21,163 bases of DNA from UBA5603 sp964501315. Its GTDB lineage: Bacteria; Bacillota_I; Bacilli_A; Izemoplasmatales; Hujiaoplasmataceae. The notes under the pieces are model-generated. The model was not told where the DNA came from. It saw only the letters and a program-made list of their open reading frames with translations, and did not search any database. The position numbers and the translations under genes were made by a program. The stretch is taken from NCBI GenBank assembly GCA_964501315.1, contig CAZCSO010000023.1, forward strand, positions 1 to 21,163, written 5' to 3'. Shown one piece after another: positions 6,280 to 16,200 of the stretch; position 1 is the stretch's first letter; the number at the start of each line of letters is the position of its first letter.

Positions 6280-6857
6280 TGTTGGTGATAGTGTTCGCAA
6301 AGAGCAAGAAAATCCCGGTGAATGGTTTCATCTTCGGTTAACTCCGGATGAAACGTCGTCACCATCTGGTTGGCTTCTTTGGCAGCGACGATATGGCCGT
6401 CATGTGTAGCCAATATCTGAACGTTAGGCCCAACGGATACAATTTGAGGGGCACGAATAAAGACCATAGGAACTGACCCATGGTCTTTATACGATGCTGC
6501 AATCTTAAAACTCCCCAATTGTCTACCGTAGGCATTTCGATAGACCGTAATGTCCATGGTTTGAAAATAGGTGTGTGCATCGTTGGTTAAGTGGTTGGCC
6601 AGCAAAATTGCGCCAGCACACGTACCCAAGACCGGTAAATTCGATTTTATAAGGTTTTTGATGGGATTGAATAAATTCAAATCGTACAAAAGCCGACCCA
6701 TCGTGGTTGATTCTCCACCGGGAAGAACAAGACCATCAAACGGATCTTTCAGATCGTTCACAGAACGGATTTCGAAAACCGTTGCGCCGATTTTTTCGAG
6801 CATCTGGCGATGTTCGATAAAGGCGCCTTGCAAAGCCAAGATGCCGATTCGAACCAT
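6264..6857 (-). CDS. pdxT: Pyridoxal 5'-phosphate synthase glutaminase subunit PdxT
   Basis: This 197-residue class I glutamine amidotransferase releases ammonia from glutamine and passes it to PdxS for PLP synthesis by the DXP-independent route. The catalytic triad is intact: Cys80 (LGTCAGAILL), His170 and Glu172 (FHPEL). PGGESTTMG (46-54) forms the oxyanion and substrate loop, and the start MVRIGILALQGAFIEH is typical. The length is normal for the family. Its ATG shares one base with the pdxS stop, so the two are coupled. Confidence 0.97.
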   Translation of the reverse strand: MVRIGILALQGAFIEHRQMLEKIGATVFEIRSVNDLKDPFDGLVLPGGESTTMGRLLYDLNLFNPIKNLIKSNLPVLGTCAGAILLANHLTNDAHTYFQTMDITVYRNAYGRQLGSFKIAASYKDHGSVPMVFIRAPQIVSVGPNVQILATHDGHIVAAKEANQMVTTFHPELTEDETIHRDFLALCEHYHQQKNVG

Positions 6858-7732
6858 TATTTCCCTCGTTCCGCCATTAGTAAGGCAATCTCTTGTTCGT
6901 TGATGCCGACCATCGCTTCACCTAAATTTTCGGATAGTTCCGCTAAGATTTTCGGGTCATTATAATGAGTAACGGCTTTAACGATGGCTTCAGCGCGTTT
7001 GGCGGGATTACCGGATTTAAAGATTCCTGATCCGACAAAGACGCCTTCAGCACCGAGTTGCATCATCAATGCAGCATCAGCGGGTGTTGCGACACCGCCA
7101 GCTGCGAAGTTGACGACGGGTAGTTTTTTATGTTCGTGGACGTATAAGACCAAATCGGTCGGTACTTGCATTTCTTTGGCTGCTTCGTATAGTTCATCAG
7201 CACGCATGGAACCAATGCGGGCAATTTGTTGCTGAATGAGACGCATGTGACGGACGGCTTGAATAATATCGCCCGTACCGGGTTCTCCCTTTGTACGTAT
7301 CATAGCTGCACCTTCATTGATGCGGCGCAATGCTTCGCCTAAATCGCGGGCTCCGCAAACAAAGGGGACGTTGAATTGGGTTTTGTTGATGTGATAAATA
7401 TCATCAGCAGGAGACAATACTTCGGATTCGTCGATGTAATCAATTTCTATGGCTTCCAAAATTTGTGCTTCTACGAAGTGGCCGATTCGGACTTTTGCCA
7501 TAACAGGAATGCTGACGGCGGCTTGAATGGCTTTGATTATCGAAGGATCGCTCATTCTGGAAACGCCACCGGCTGCACGAATATCGGCAGGGATGCGTTC
7601 GAGTGCCATAACCGCACACGCCCCCGCTGCTTCCGCAATTTTGGCTTGTTCGGGAGTCGTCACATCCATAATGACGCCACCTTTTAACATTTTCGCCAAA
7701 TCTTTGTTAAGTTCGTAACGTTCGTTCATCAT
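6857..7732 (-). CDS. pdxS: Pyridoxal 5'-phosphate synthase synthase subunit PdxS
   Basis: This 291-residue (beta/alpha)8 enzyme makes PLP from ribose 5-phosphate, glyceraldehyde 3-phosphate and ammonia, forming a 12+12 complex with PdxT. The key residues are present: Asp23 (GGVIMDVTT), Lys80 (VMAKVRIGH) and Lys148 (IRTKGEPGTGD), matching Asp24, Lys81 and Lys149 of the Bacillus enzyme. The phosphate-binding GVATPAD and GVFVGSGIF segments are also intact. AGAAGG lies 8 bases before the ATG at 7732. A second ATG follows directly and could also be used. It is the first gene of the pdxST operon, divergent from a MocR regulator. Confidence 0.97.
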   Translation of the reverse strand: MMNERYELNKDLAKMLKGGVIMDVTTPEQAKIAEAAGACAVMALERIPADIRAAGGVSRMSDPSIIKAIQAAVSIPVMAKVRIGHFVEAQILEAIEIDYIDESEVLSPADDIYHINKTQFNVPFVCGARDLGEALRRINEGAAMIRTKGEPGTGDIIQAVRHMRLIQQQIARIGSMRADELYEAAKEMQVPTDLVLYVHEHKKLPVVNFAAGGVATPADAALMMQLGAEGVFVGSGIFKSGNPAKRAEAIVKAVTHYNDPKILAELSENLGEAMVGINEQEIALLMAERGK

Positions 7733-7770
7733 TAAAAACGCCTTCTTTCCTTGACATTTTTGATTGTTCC

Positions 7771-7840
7771 TATTAAGATTATAGTATAATCTGGTCTTTA
7801 ATAAATAGTCAGATTTGTATAATTTAATAAGACCAGTTAA
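7771..7840. promoter_or_regulatory. Divergent pdxS / MocR control region with inverted repeat
   Basis: CTGGTCTT (7791-7798) and its exact complement AAGACCAG (7829-7836) form an inverted repeat 30 bases apart. AATCTG (7788-7793) and CAGATT (7810-7815; within AGTCAGATT) form a nested one. TATAAT-like elements are present in both directions: minus-strand TATAAT at 7783-7778 for pdxS, and plus-strand TATAAT at 7818-7823 for the regulator, without convincing -35 partners. Widely spaced repeats between a MocR gene and its target are the expected binding sites of PdxR-type regulators (established for the family; the exact sites here are inference). Confidence 0.55.
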
Positions 7841-7849
7841 GGAGAACCA

Positions 7850-9283
7850 ATGCTAACGCTCTATTTTGATTTGGAATCCAAGCAACCCAAATACGAACAA
7901 CTCTACCGATACATCAAAAAAGAGATCGAATCGGGTCATTTGACAATGAACGAAAAACTTCCATCGAAACGTAGTTTGGCTAATCATTTGACGATATCGA
8001 TTATCACGGTTGAGACAGCGTATCAATTGTTGCAAGCAGAAGGGTATATACGAAGTGAAGAACGAAGTGGGTATTTTGTTGATACAACGCCGTTTCCTAA
8101 ACGCTCGTCGACTGAAAAAAAACCGTTTTTTCCGTCGACGGACAAAGAACTGTCTGTTCGCTATGATTTTCGTACCAACGTCATGGAACCCTCGCTCTTT
8201 CCGTATTCCATTTGGGCTAAATTGTCGCGTTCGGTATTAAGTCAATCGTCGTACGAAGCCATGCATCATCATCAACACCCTCAAGGAATCTTGGATTTGC
8301 GTCAAGCTATCGCTCATTATCTTTATCGTTTTCGAGGGATGACGGTTTTGCCCGAACAAATCGTCATCGGTTCAGGGAGTGAACAACTCTATCGTATCTT
8401 GATTGACCTTTTCGGACGGCAGTTCATTTATGGTACGGAGAACCCTGGTTATCCAAAAATTCAACACGTCATTGAGTTATCCGGCGCTACGCACGTTGAC
8501 TTATCGTTAGATGAGCACGGAATCAATTTAGAGAGTTTAGAAAAGAGTAATGCTGAAGTGGTGTTCTTAACGCCCAACCATCAGTTTCCAACCGGCATCG
8601 TCATGCCCATCAAACGCCGAATTGACGTTTTGAAATGGGTCATGAGTTCATCGCGCCGATACATTGTCGAAGGCGACTATGACTCTGAATTAACGGACAT
8701 GAACCAACCCATCCCCACGCTTCAAACCTTGGATCATCAACAAAAAGTCATCTACATCAACACCTTCTCAAAAACGATTGCACCGGTACTCAGAGTAGCG
8801 TACATGATTTTACCCATACCGCTCTTGAAAAAATATCATCAATACATGGCGTTGGGACCGTGTCCTGTGCCGTTGTTTGATCAGATGATCTTAATGAAAT
8901 TTATTGAAGAAGGTTACTTTGAACGACACATCAATCGCATGCGTCAAATCTACAAGAAACGCAAAGAATGTCTAATTAAAGCCCTTATCGATGCCAAAAT
9001 CGTTCAAAAAGACCAAATATTCGATACCGGTTCAGGTTTGCATCTGTTAATCAATATACGGATACTGAATCAAGAAAATGCAATGATCAAAGCGGCGTAT
9101 CAACACGGTGTAAAGGTCTACGGACTGAATGAATTCATTCGCGGGAAAACAAAACTTCCGCAAACGTATTTGTTACTTGGGTTCTCTGGTATGGACGAAG
9201 CCTCCATTCAAGAAGCCATTGGGATATTGGCGGTAGCGTGGGAACCGTTTAAAAGCATAGAAAAAAGTCATCCGGCTGGATGA
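7850..9283 (+). CDS. MocR/GntR-type PLP-dependent regulator, probably PdxR
   Basis: This 477-residue fusion has an N-terminal GntR winged helix (about 10-80; KLPSKRSLANHLTIS, then TVETAYQLLQAEGYIRS) joined by a linker to a class I aminotransferase-fold domain (about 110-465). The PLP lysine is Lys308 in NTFSKTIAP. EGDYDSEL and the HHHQHPQG region correspond to other cofactor-pocket motifs. MocR proteins sense PLP. One divergent from pdxST is normally PdxR, which activates pdxST when PLP is low and represses itself. AAGGAG (7839-7844) precedes the ATG at 5 bases. The TGA stop lies inside the downstream hairpin. Other MocR members (e.g. GabR) control amino-acid genes; context favours PdxR. Confidence 0.9.
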   Translation: MLTLYFDLESKQPKYEQLYRYIKKEIESGHLTMNEKLPSKRSLANHLTISIITVETAYQLLQAEGYIRSEERSGYFVDTTPFPKRSSTEKKPFFPSTDKELSVRYDFRTNVMEPSLFPYSIWAKLSRSVLSQSSYEAMHHHQHPQGILDLRQAIAHYLYRFRGMTVLPEQIVIGSGSEQLYRILIDLFGRQFIYGTENPGYPKIQHVIELSGATHVDLSLDEHGINLESLEKSNAEVVFLTPNHQFPTGIVMPIKRRIDVLKWVMSSSRRYIVEGDYDSELTDMNQPIPTLQTLDHQQKVIYINTFSKTIAPVLRVAYMILPIPLLKKYHQYMALGPCPVPLFDQMILMKFIEEGYFERHINRMRQIYKKRKECLIKALIDAKIVQKDQIFDTGSGLHLLINIRILNQENAMIKAAYQHGVKVYGLNEFIRGKTKLPQTYLLLGFSGMDEASIQEAIGILAVAWEPFKSIEKSHPAG

Positions 9284-9297
9284 CTCTTTTTTTACTT
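9261..9297. terminator. Bidirectional terminator between the MocR gene and the 325-residue protein gene
   Basis: A GTCATCC / GGATGAC stem (9267-9273, 9278-9284) with a 4-base loop is flanked by AAAAAA on the left and CTTTTTTT on the right. It serves both converging genes. The stop of the MocR gene (9281-9283) is inside the right arm. Confidence 0.8.
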
Positions 9298-10269
9298 CTT
9301 ATACAGAATGTTTTTTAAATCAATGACAAATCGACACCGATTGTTACCCGCCAGAACCGACTCTAAAACTTTGATTTTCAGCGGTTGATCGAGAACGACT
9401 TCAAACGGATACTTTTCAAAACCAGCGCTGCAATAGCACCATAACGGTGAAATGTCGATGGAATCGTTTAAAATCGCATCACGTGCAAAGGGACAATGGC
9501 AGGAAAGGTAGCGTTTTTGTTTGGGATCCTCTTCAACAAGATAGTTTTTGACATCATAGGGTATTTTCGTCAAGTAGAGTTTTTCATCGTCTAAGACGGC
9601 TGACAAAAACTCTTGATTGGTTGCGATGTAATCGACTACTTCTTGAGTGATGATTTGTTCAAACCATACCTTTTTCTGATCGGAATGTTCTTGCAATACT
9701 GCAATCATGCGTTCGTGCTTGCCTTTTAGGTAAGCTTCCAAAGTCGGTGCGTTCTCGTATTCGACGATTTCCTGAGCAAAGGCGTTTTTCGGTATCTGAT
9801 GGTTATTGCCAATCAAAAACGATTGAATCTGTTCTTCCGAAAAGTTCGCTTTTAAGACCTCCATGAAAGCTTCGGTGAAGAAAATGATTTCTTCCGGAGG
9901 CATGCCTAAATGCGGAAAACTAATGGTCGACAAGACCGTGTTGGTTTCGGCTTTTCCGATTTGTTTTTCCATGCGCGCGACAATCGATTCAATGACGTCC
10001 ATCGAATTGGTGTATTGGGTACAACGAATATAAAGATCATGGCGACCGTAGGCTTTTGACGCTCTCATCATGGCGATGAAGGCGGCCACGTTAATCTTAT
10101 TGGAAAAGTACAGATAATCGATGGCCGCATCCAAATCTTCAATGCTCAGCGCTTCAAAGTCAGTTTGCATAATCAGTTCGACGGATTCGAGAAGGATCAA
10201 ATCATGTTCGTAATCCGTTGAAGGGATTTGCCGTGATTCGTAGTAATGTTTGAGTGTCGCTTGATTCAT
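9292..10269 (-). CDS. Conserved protein of unknown function with C-terminal cysteine motifs
   Basis: I do not recognise this 325-residue protein with confidence. It has no signal peptide or membrane segment, so it should be cytoplasmic. The N-terminal 240 residues look mostly helical and acidic. The C-terminal part has a striking set of conserved-looking cysteines: CHCPFARDAI (about 258-267), WCYCSAGFEKYPFE (about 279-292), and a final cysteine in NRCRFVIDL. A CxCP...WCYC...CxF arrangement resembles DUF6144-like and ATC-hydrolase-like proteins of clostridia; this is a tentative resemblance only. GAGGTGA lies 6 bases before the ATG. The gene starts only 13 bases after the giant lipoprotein gene and shares its terminator, so the two are very probably co-transcribed. 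Confidence 0.75.
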   Translation of the reverse strand: MNQATLKHYYESRQIPSTDYEHDLILLESVELIMQTDFEALSIEDLDAAIDYLYFSNKINVAAFIAMMRASKAYGRHDLYIRCTQYTNSMDVIESIVARMEKQIGKAETNTVLSTISFPHLGMPPEEIIFFTEAFMEVLKANFSEEQIQSFLIGNNHQIPKNAFAQEIVEYENAPTLEAYLKGKHERMIAVLQEHSDQKKVWFEQIITQEVVDYIATNQEFLSAVLDDEKLYLTKIPYDVKNYLVEEDPKQKRYLSCHCPFARDAILNDSIDISPLWCYCSAGFEKYPFEVVLDQPLKIKVLESVLAGNNRCRFVIDLKNILYKK

Positions 10270-10282
10270 AGTTTCACCTCAT

Positions 10283-13200
10283 TTAGGGTTCGATTACGTC
10301 CACGCTGGTCACATAAAGTTTCCAATCAAACGCTTGATAAATGTATTCAAATCCGACTAAGTACCCTGTCACGACAACTTGTGATCCCACAAGCGTACCC
10401 ATGTAGTCGTTAAAATCGTTATAAGTGGTGCCATAGAGGGCCAAATCGTAATCGTTGGTGAGATAGCCATCCTCACGCAAATCAAAAGATGGATAGGATA
10501 CGTTTCCGCTGAAAATAACGGTTCCGGTAAACGTAATGGGTAAGCAGAACGATTCGACGTCGAGATAATTCAATGCTAAGATATCGCTAATGGTCATGAC
10601 AGGGAAGGTTGTTTCAACGGATCCCGATGAAATGACTTCAATATCCATGACGTATTCCATAAAGGGAACGTAATCTTGCCAGAAGTTGTACGTCTTCATA
10701 CCACTGAGACGGACATAATCGCCGACTGCATAGACTGCCGAAGGAAGTGAGGTCATCTTCACGAGCAAGCGACCGAAGGAATCTTTGATGAGAATCCAAC
10801 CATGACTTTCGGTATCCATGGCTTGAATGGTCCCTTCTACTTGGTAATACGTATAAAGTGGTGCGTAGAGGAAATCGTAGAGGTTAAGGGACTCAATGGC
10901 ATCAACGGTCACGGTAAACTCAGCCGTATCCGTGTAGTAAGTATCCAAGTCTGAATCGTAATAGGTTGCGGTTAGGATTAACGGTACAAGTGTCTGTGTT
11001 GAGACCGCTAGTACTCGTCCATAGTTCTCCATATCAATAATCGATGAGTCGACTTCATTAACCAAACTGTAATCGTAGGAGACCATAAATGGTTCATCGG
11101 CATACGGTAAGAATTCATTCACGTCGTCACCGGCATTAAAATGGGGAATTTCGTTAAGCAAGAAGAAACGTTCAATGGCGATGTTGAGGCGTTCTTCCGG
11201 TGTCAGAATCGGCAATTCATAATCGAATTCGTAACCTCTGAAATCCGCTAAGAGATACTCGTTCATAATGAGACGATTCGGTAAGAACAACGTCAAGGTT
11301 ATGGGAGAAGCAATGGCATCGAATAAAACGTTGCGTTCAATTTCAGGATGATAGCTGAAGTATTCGCTACCGCCTTCATAATACGTCAAATCCTCACGAA
11401 TGTAAAGGATGTCACCGTTATCTTCTAAATAGAACTTGTCTAAAAAGTCGTCGTAATAGAGTTTACCCGTTACTTTGATTTGATTGCGGTGAATGGGATA
11501 GAGCGCGTAATCATTTTCATAGAGTTCTGCAATGGTTATAATCTCTGGAATTAAAATCGGATCTTCATCCCAGGATTGATTGACGCTGACACCAAAGGTA
11601 AAATCAGGAATTGAATCGACCATCGTCTTACGACCGGTGATGAAGACGTGCATGTTGGGTTCGAAATAATCGTCGATGAAGCCTTCGTAGTAATAAACTT
11701 GTCCATCAATCAAGAAATAGCTGTATCCCCATTTGCTCATCAGAACCGTTCCTTCAAAATTCAATGTCAACGTTCCGGGGCAAACCAAGAAGAGATCTTC
11801 AAGGTTGTTGAGGGGGGTGCCAATCAGAACGAAGGATAGAATCTTCGTTGCGGTTGAAGAACCGACGGTGACCGTCATTTCGACATCGACGACGGTATCG
11901 ATTTCAGATATCGCAAAGGAGAGAACATTGCCAGATACCATCGCAACCGGAGCGCTGCTATAGAGGGTAAACCCAATCGCTGCCGAGGGAACAAGCGATG
12001 AATACGAAGGCAAATAAACGATTTCATAGGGCTCGTAGAAGTCTTTCATATACATGCTGTAGGTGAGTTGATCTGCGACCATTTGTGCGATGACGGCTTC
12101 GTCGGTTTCCAGTAACTGGATATTGATGTTATCGCCATAATCGTAACTGGTGTAAGCGAGGGCATAGTAATCAACCAAGGATGATGACAACGTTTGTTTG
12201 CCCAGGAAGAATCCGTTGATGGTGACCTCGTAACCCACATAGTTGGCTAAGTAATTATCAAACGTATAAATCGCTTGAATTACAACGAGATCGTCGCCCA
12301 AATCCAACGCGTAAATACCGGTATAATCCATTTGAATGAGACGTCCCGTTAATGAGATGGGTTTTCCATACGTTTCTAAATCGTATAAATTAAGTCCGTA
12401 AATATCGGATACCGTCATCGGTGTGAACACAGCTGACATTACGATGGGCGTGTCGGTCAGTGTATAGTTGGTTGCATTGACCATCACACGTCCGCTTTCA
12501 GTCGATTTGGTTCCTTCGACAATCAAATTACGGCCAATCATCGAGTAATCGTAATAGGATTTTCCATACGGCAAGGTCACGGTAATCAATCCTGTTTCAT
12601 CTTGAAGAAGAGCGAGATAACCGGATTCATGATTCGTGAAACTCAAAATGCGTCCCATAAGGGTTACGGAAACGCCATCTTCTACCACCAGTGCCTCGGC
12701 GATGGTGATGGGTTCTTCCGATGTTTCAACGGGCAGAATGGTAATCGGGAAGGTAAATTGACGTTCCGTTGACTCCAAGATTACAGAGACATAAATCAAG
12801 ATACTGACCGGACTTAAGACGGTTGCCAAAGTATCGTTGTTCAAGTAGACATAAATATCATCGCCGACACCTAAGGAATAGGTGATGGCACTGCCAAAGT
12901 CCGTATCCGTCGATGGTAAGGAAAATGCTGTGTATCCGCTGGGATAATCTTGCGAATACGTGTTGACAATATAATTTTGGATGAGATCTAATTTTTCGGT
13001 AAGGGTATACGTCGGTGTTCCCGTGATGCTATCGATGCCCGTATAGTAAAGACGGTAGGTATCGGTATCCAAATCATACTCGAATACATACGCTTGAAGC
13101 GTAATCGGTACGGGACCGGGTTGATCGATTAGTTCAGAAAGCAACTGATAGTAGATGTATTCATTGGCCGGAACGATCGTGACGTACGTTCCGCCAAGGC

Positions 13201-16200
13201 TTAGGGTGAAATCATCATACTGATACAGGTTGCCATCGAGGTAGCCGCTGACTTCTACGTAGGAGTGATAGAAGTTCGCATCACTTGGATCATGACGATT
13301 GATGGCATCAATGGTCATGGGCGTGAGCTCAATCGTAGCGGTTTGGTGGCGTTTGATGATGGCACGAAGAGGATTTTCCCGATTATCCCAATCAACACCG
13401 ATGTAATAGCCATCGATGTCGTCCCAGGAATCATTCGCATAGGGGAATCCTTTGATGACAACGACATCACCGACGTAACAGTCCATGTTATCATACTCGA
13501 CTTTGAAGATACCGGAGGCATCTTGAACGTAAATGAAGTAGGGTTCTCGGTAGATGACGGTCCCTTTCAAATAGATTTCTTCATAAGAATAGCGATCTTT
13601 GATTTCCGAAGCGGGCGTATAGGTTGGCGGATTCAAGTAAGTGGTGAATAAGTACGTTTCACTGACACTACCAACGGAAATGGTCATTCGGAATTTGATG
13701 GTTTGCATCACATCCGTGAAGGAAAACGCGTGCGTGAGGGTATCGTAATAAAGCGGTGTGCTGTCGAGCAATTCCCAAACGATGTCTCCGCCTAATATCG
13801 GGTGATGCGGCATCAAGATGAAGGGTTCGTCGACCGTAAAGGTCTTTTCACCGTATTCTTTGGAGAATAACGTCACAATCATATCGACACGTTCTTGATC
13901 GGTGTATTCAGGAAGATAGACATCATTGCGAATACCGATGTACGAAATAAAGACCTCGCCATCTTCATTTTGGGTTACAAAGCCACGCAAATAGACTTCT
14001 AAGTTGGTGTATTGGAAGAGAGTTTCAAATCCGGTATAGGTAATGGGATTAATTTCGACGGTGAAATTGATATCGTCGGAAAGAACAAATCCGGCATGGA
14101 ATTCCCATTCTTGCATGGTCAAGAAACCACGAAGTTCGATGTATCTTCCATAAATTAGTGGGTCCGTCGGATCCAATGCAGCGAATTCTTCACCGGAAAG
14201 GAAATAGGCTGGATTTTCCAAATCATTTTCCTCAGATATCGTCCAATAATCAAGTAGATCATCGTCTTCAATGACGACGAAACTAACGTCATTGTTACGA
14301 ACTACCATCAATTCAACGAAGTCTCCTTCTACAAACCCTAATTCGGCGCTGATGCATACCGAAGCGGTGTCGTCTTTAAGAATGAAGTCTTGTCCGTTGG
14401 CAGCAGCTACAATCGTACCTTGGAGAAAATGATGGGTTCCTTCTTGAGCAAGAAGGAAATCCGAAATCGGGGTTATTTCATAAGGAAGAAGCTGAACGGG
14501 TAACTCGAAGTTGAAATCGGTTGCGTTGACGGTGATAACAACGGGGATGGTTAAAGTAATGGGTTCATAGAGCAACGCAATCGTCGAAAGGTCGCTTTCA
14601 AAATAGGTTGCGTTTGAACCTTCGATGATAAGTTCTTGAGATCCGAATCCAAAAGAATCTAATTCATCGATCATCAATCGATCCATCGGATAGTAAAAGC
14701 GGTCTTTCAATTGATTGATCAAATCGTAATAGACGAGTGAGGCTTTGGTACTATCCGACATAGGAACGTCGGTTTGACTCATGATCGCAAACACCCAACC
14801 GTCGTGGTAAGTATAACCAAATCCGGTTACGTGAACCCAATGATTAACTAAGGCATTTTGGGTGGATTCGTCGATAAACCGTGACGATAAGGGTAGAAGA
14901 AGCTGATGTTCAACATCGAGCAAACCATAACCGGTTTCCGTCACAACGACCAATCCTTCTAATTGATAAGGTTGATAATAATACTCAAGACTGTCGTCAA
15001 ACGAATGAACGGCTTCAATGGACGAATCCAACGATAGCGGTAACGTTTGCGATGAACTGATGATTGCTAAGTTGGATGGATTCATGATGATGGGAGCCTC
15101 GTTCCAAGGTTCCAAGATACCATCGACGCTGATGCGATCGCCAATCGCAACCAAACTCGGATCAAGGTACACTTGAATAAATCCGGTTTCGTCGGCGATA
15201 AAGACCGCATTAAATCCGTTGGAGGCTTTGGCGTAGACGACTCCTTCAATATTTACAAACGTTCCTGGGTCTTCCTGAACGATAAAGTAGAGTTTGCTGG
15301 AATCCGCCATGGAAATCCATTTGGCGTATAAGGTTACATCATGATTCGGCATAATCGTTAAATTAAACGATTGCGTTAACGCCGCATCCAAGTACCAACC
15401 ACCGAACAGGTAATCCGCCTTGACGGGCGTTCCCGAAATGGCAATCGTTGAAAGGTAAGCAACGGATTGAGAATCAATAAGAGTTCCACCGTTGGTTTCA
15501 AACGATAATGTGTACTGAGCCGGAACCCATTTGGCATAGATTGTTATGTTTCCTAAGGGCATAACCCAATCGGTGAAGGCCTCATTATACAACGAATCGA
15601 GATACCATCCGTCAAATAGGTAACCATCACGAGTCGGCGGTATGGGTTGTGATATCGGACTTCCGAGCGGAGCCGTTAAGGGAGAAACGGCTGTTCCACC
15701 CATGGAAGAAAATGTTAACGTCATCGATTGACCGACCCATTTGGCATAGAGGATAAACGAATAGCCAGGCATAGGGTCGTCAAAATTAAAGGGAGCTAAG
15801 AACGTTGAATCGGTATACCATCCTGAGAACGTGTAGTATTCACGAATGGGATCGGAGGGTTCGTTGATGGTATCGTCGTATTTTACCGTCATCGATTCAA
15901 TTGAGAACGATGCATTCGATTCAAACTCAATGGTGTAGGATAACCGATGATAATAGAGTTTCGCGACACTGGATTCATCAGGATTGACGGTGATAGTGGA
16001 TTCATCAAGGGTGTAATCAGGATTGTACTCAAATCCTGTCATGTCCCTAGGTGATACGACAACCGTCGAATCACTTAATGCCGATCCAATGGTCGTTGTT
16101 TCTAATTCATAGTCACCTGATAACGTCTCGGTATAGTGTTCGACATGATAGCTAACAGCGATGGGTTCGTAGCTAGCATAAAGCGTGATATCGGTCGAAA

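Noticed and set aside
7751..7790. TTGACA (7751-7756) with TATAAT (7785-7790) as a plus-strand promoter for the MocR gene
   Set aside because: The spacing is 28 bases, far outside the usual 16-18. TTGACA with TAAGAT at 17 bases is possible but a poor -10 match.
13265..13651. Plus-strand open frame of 128 codons inside the giant lipoprotein gene
   Set aside because: It is an antisense shadow of a very long continuous gene, with no ribosome binding site or recognisable domain.
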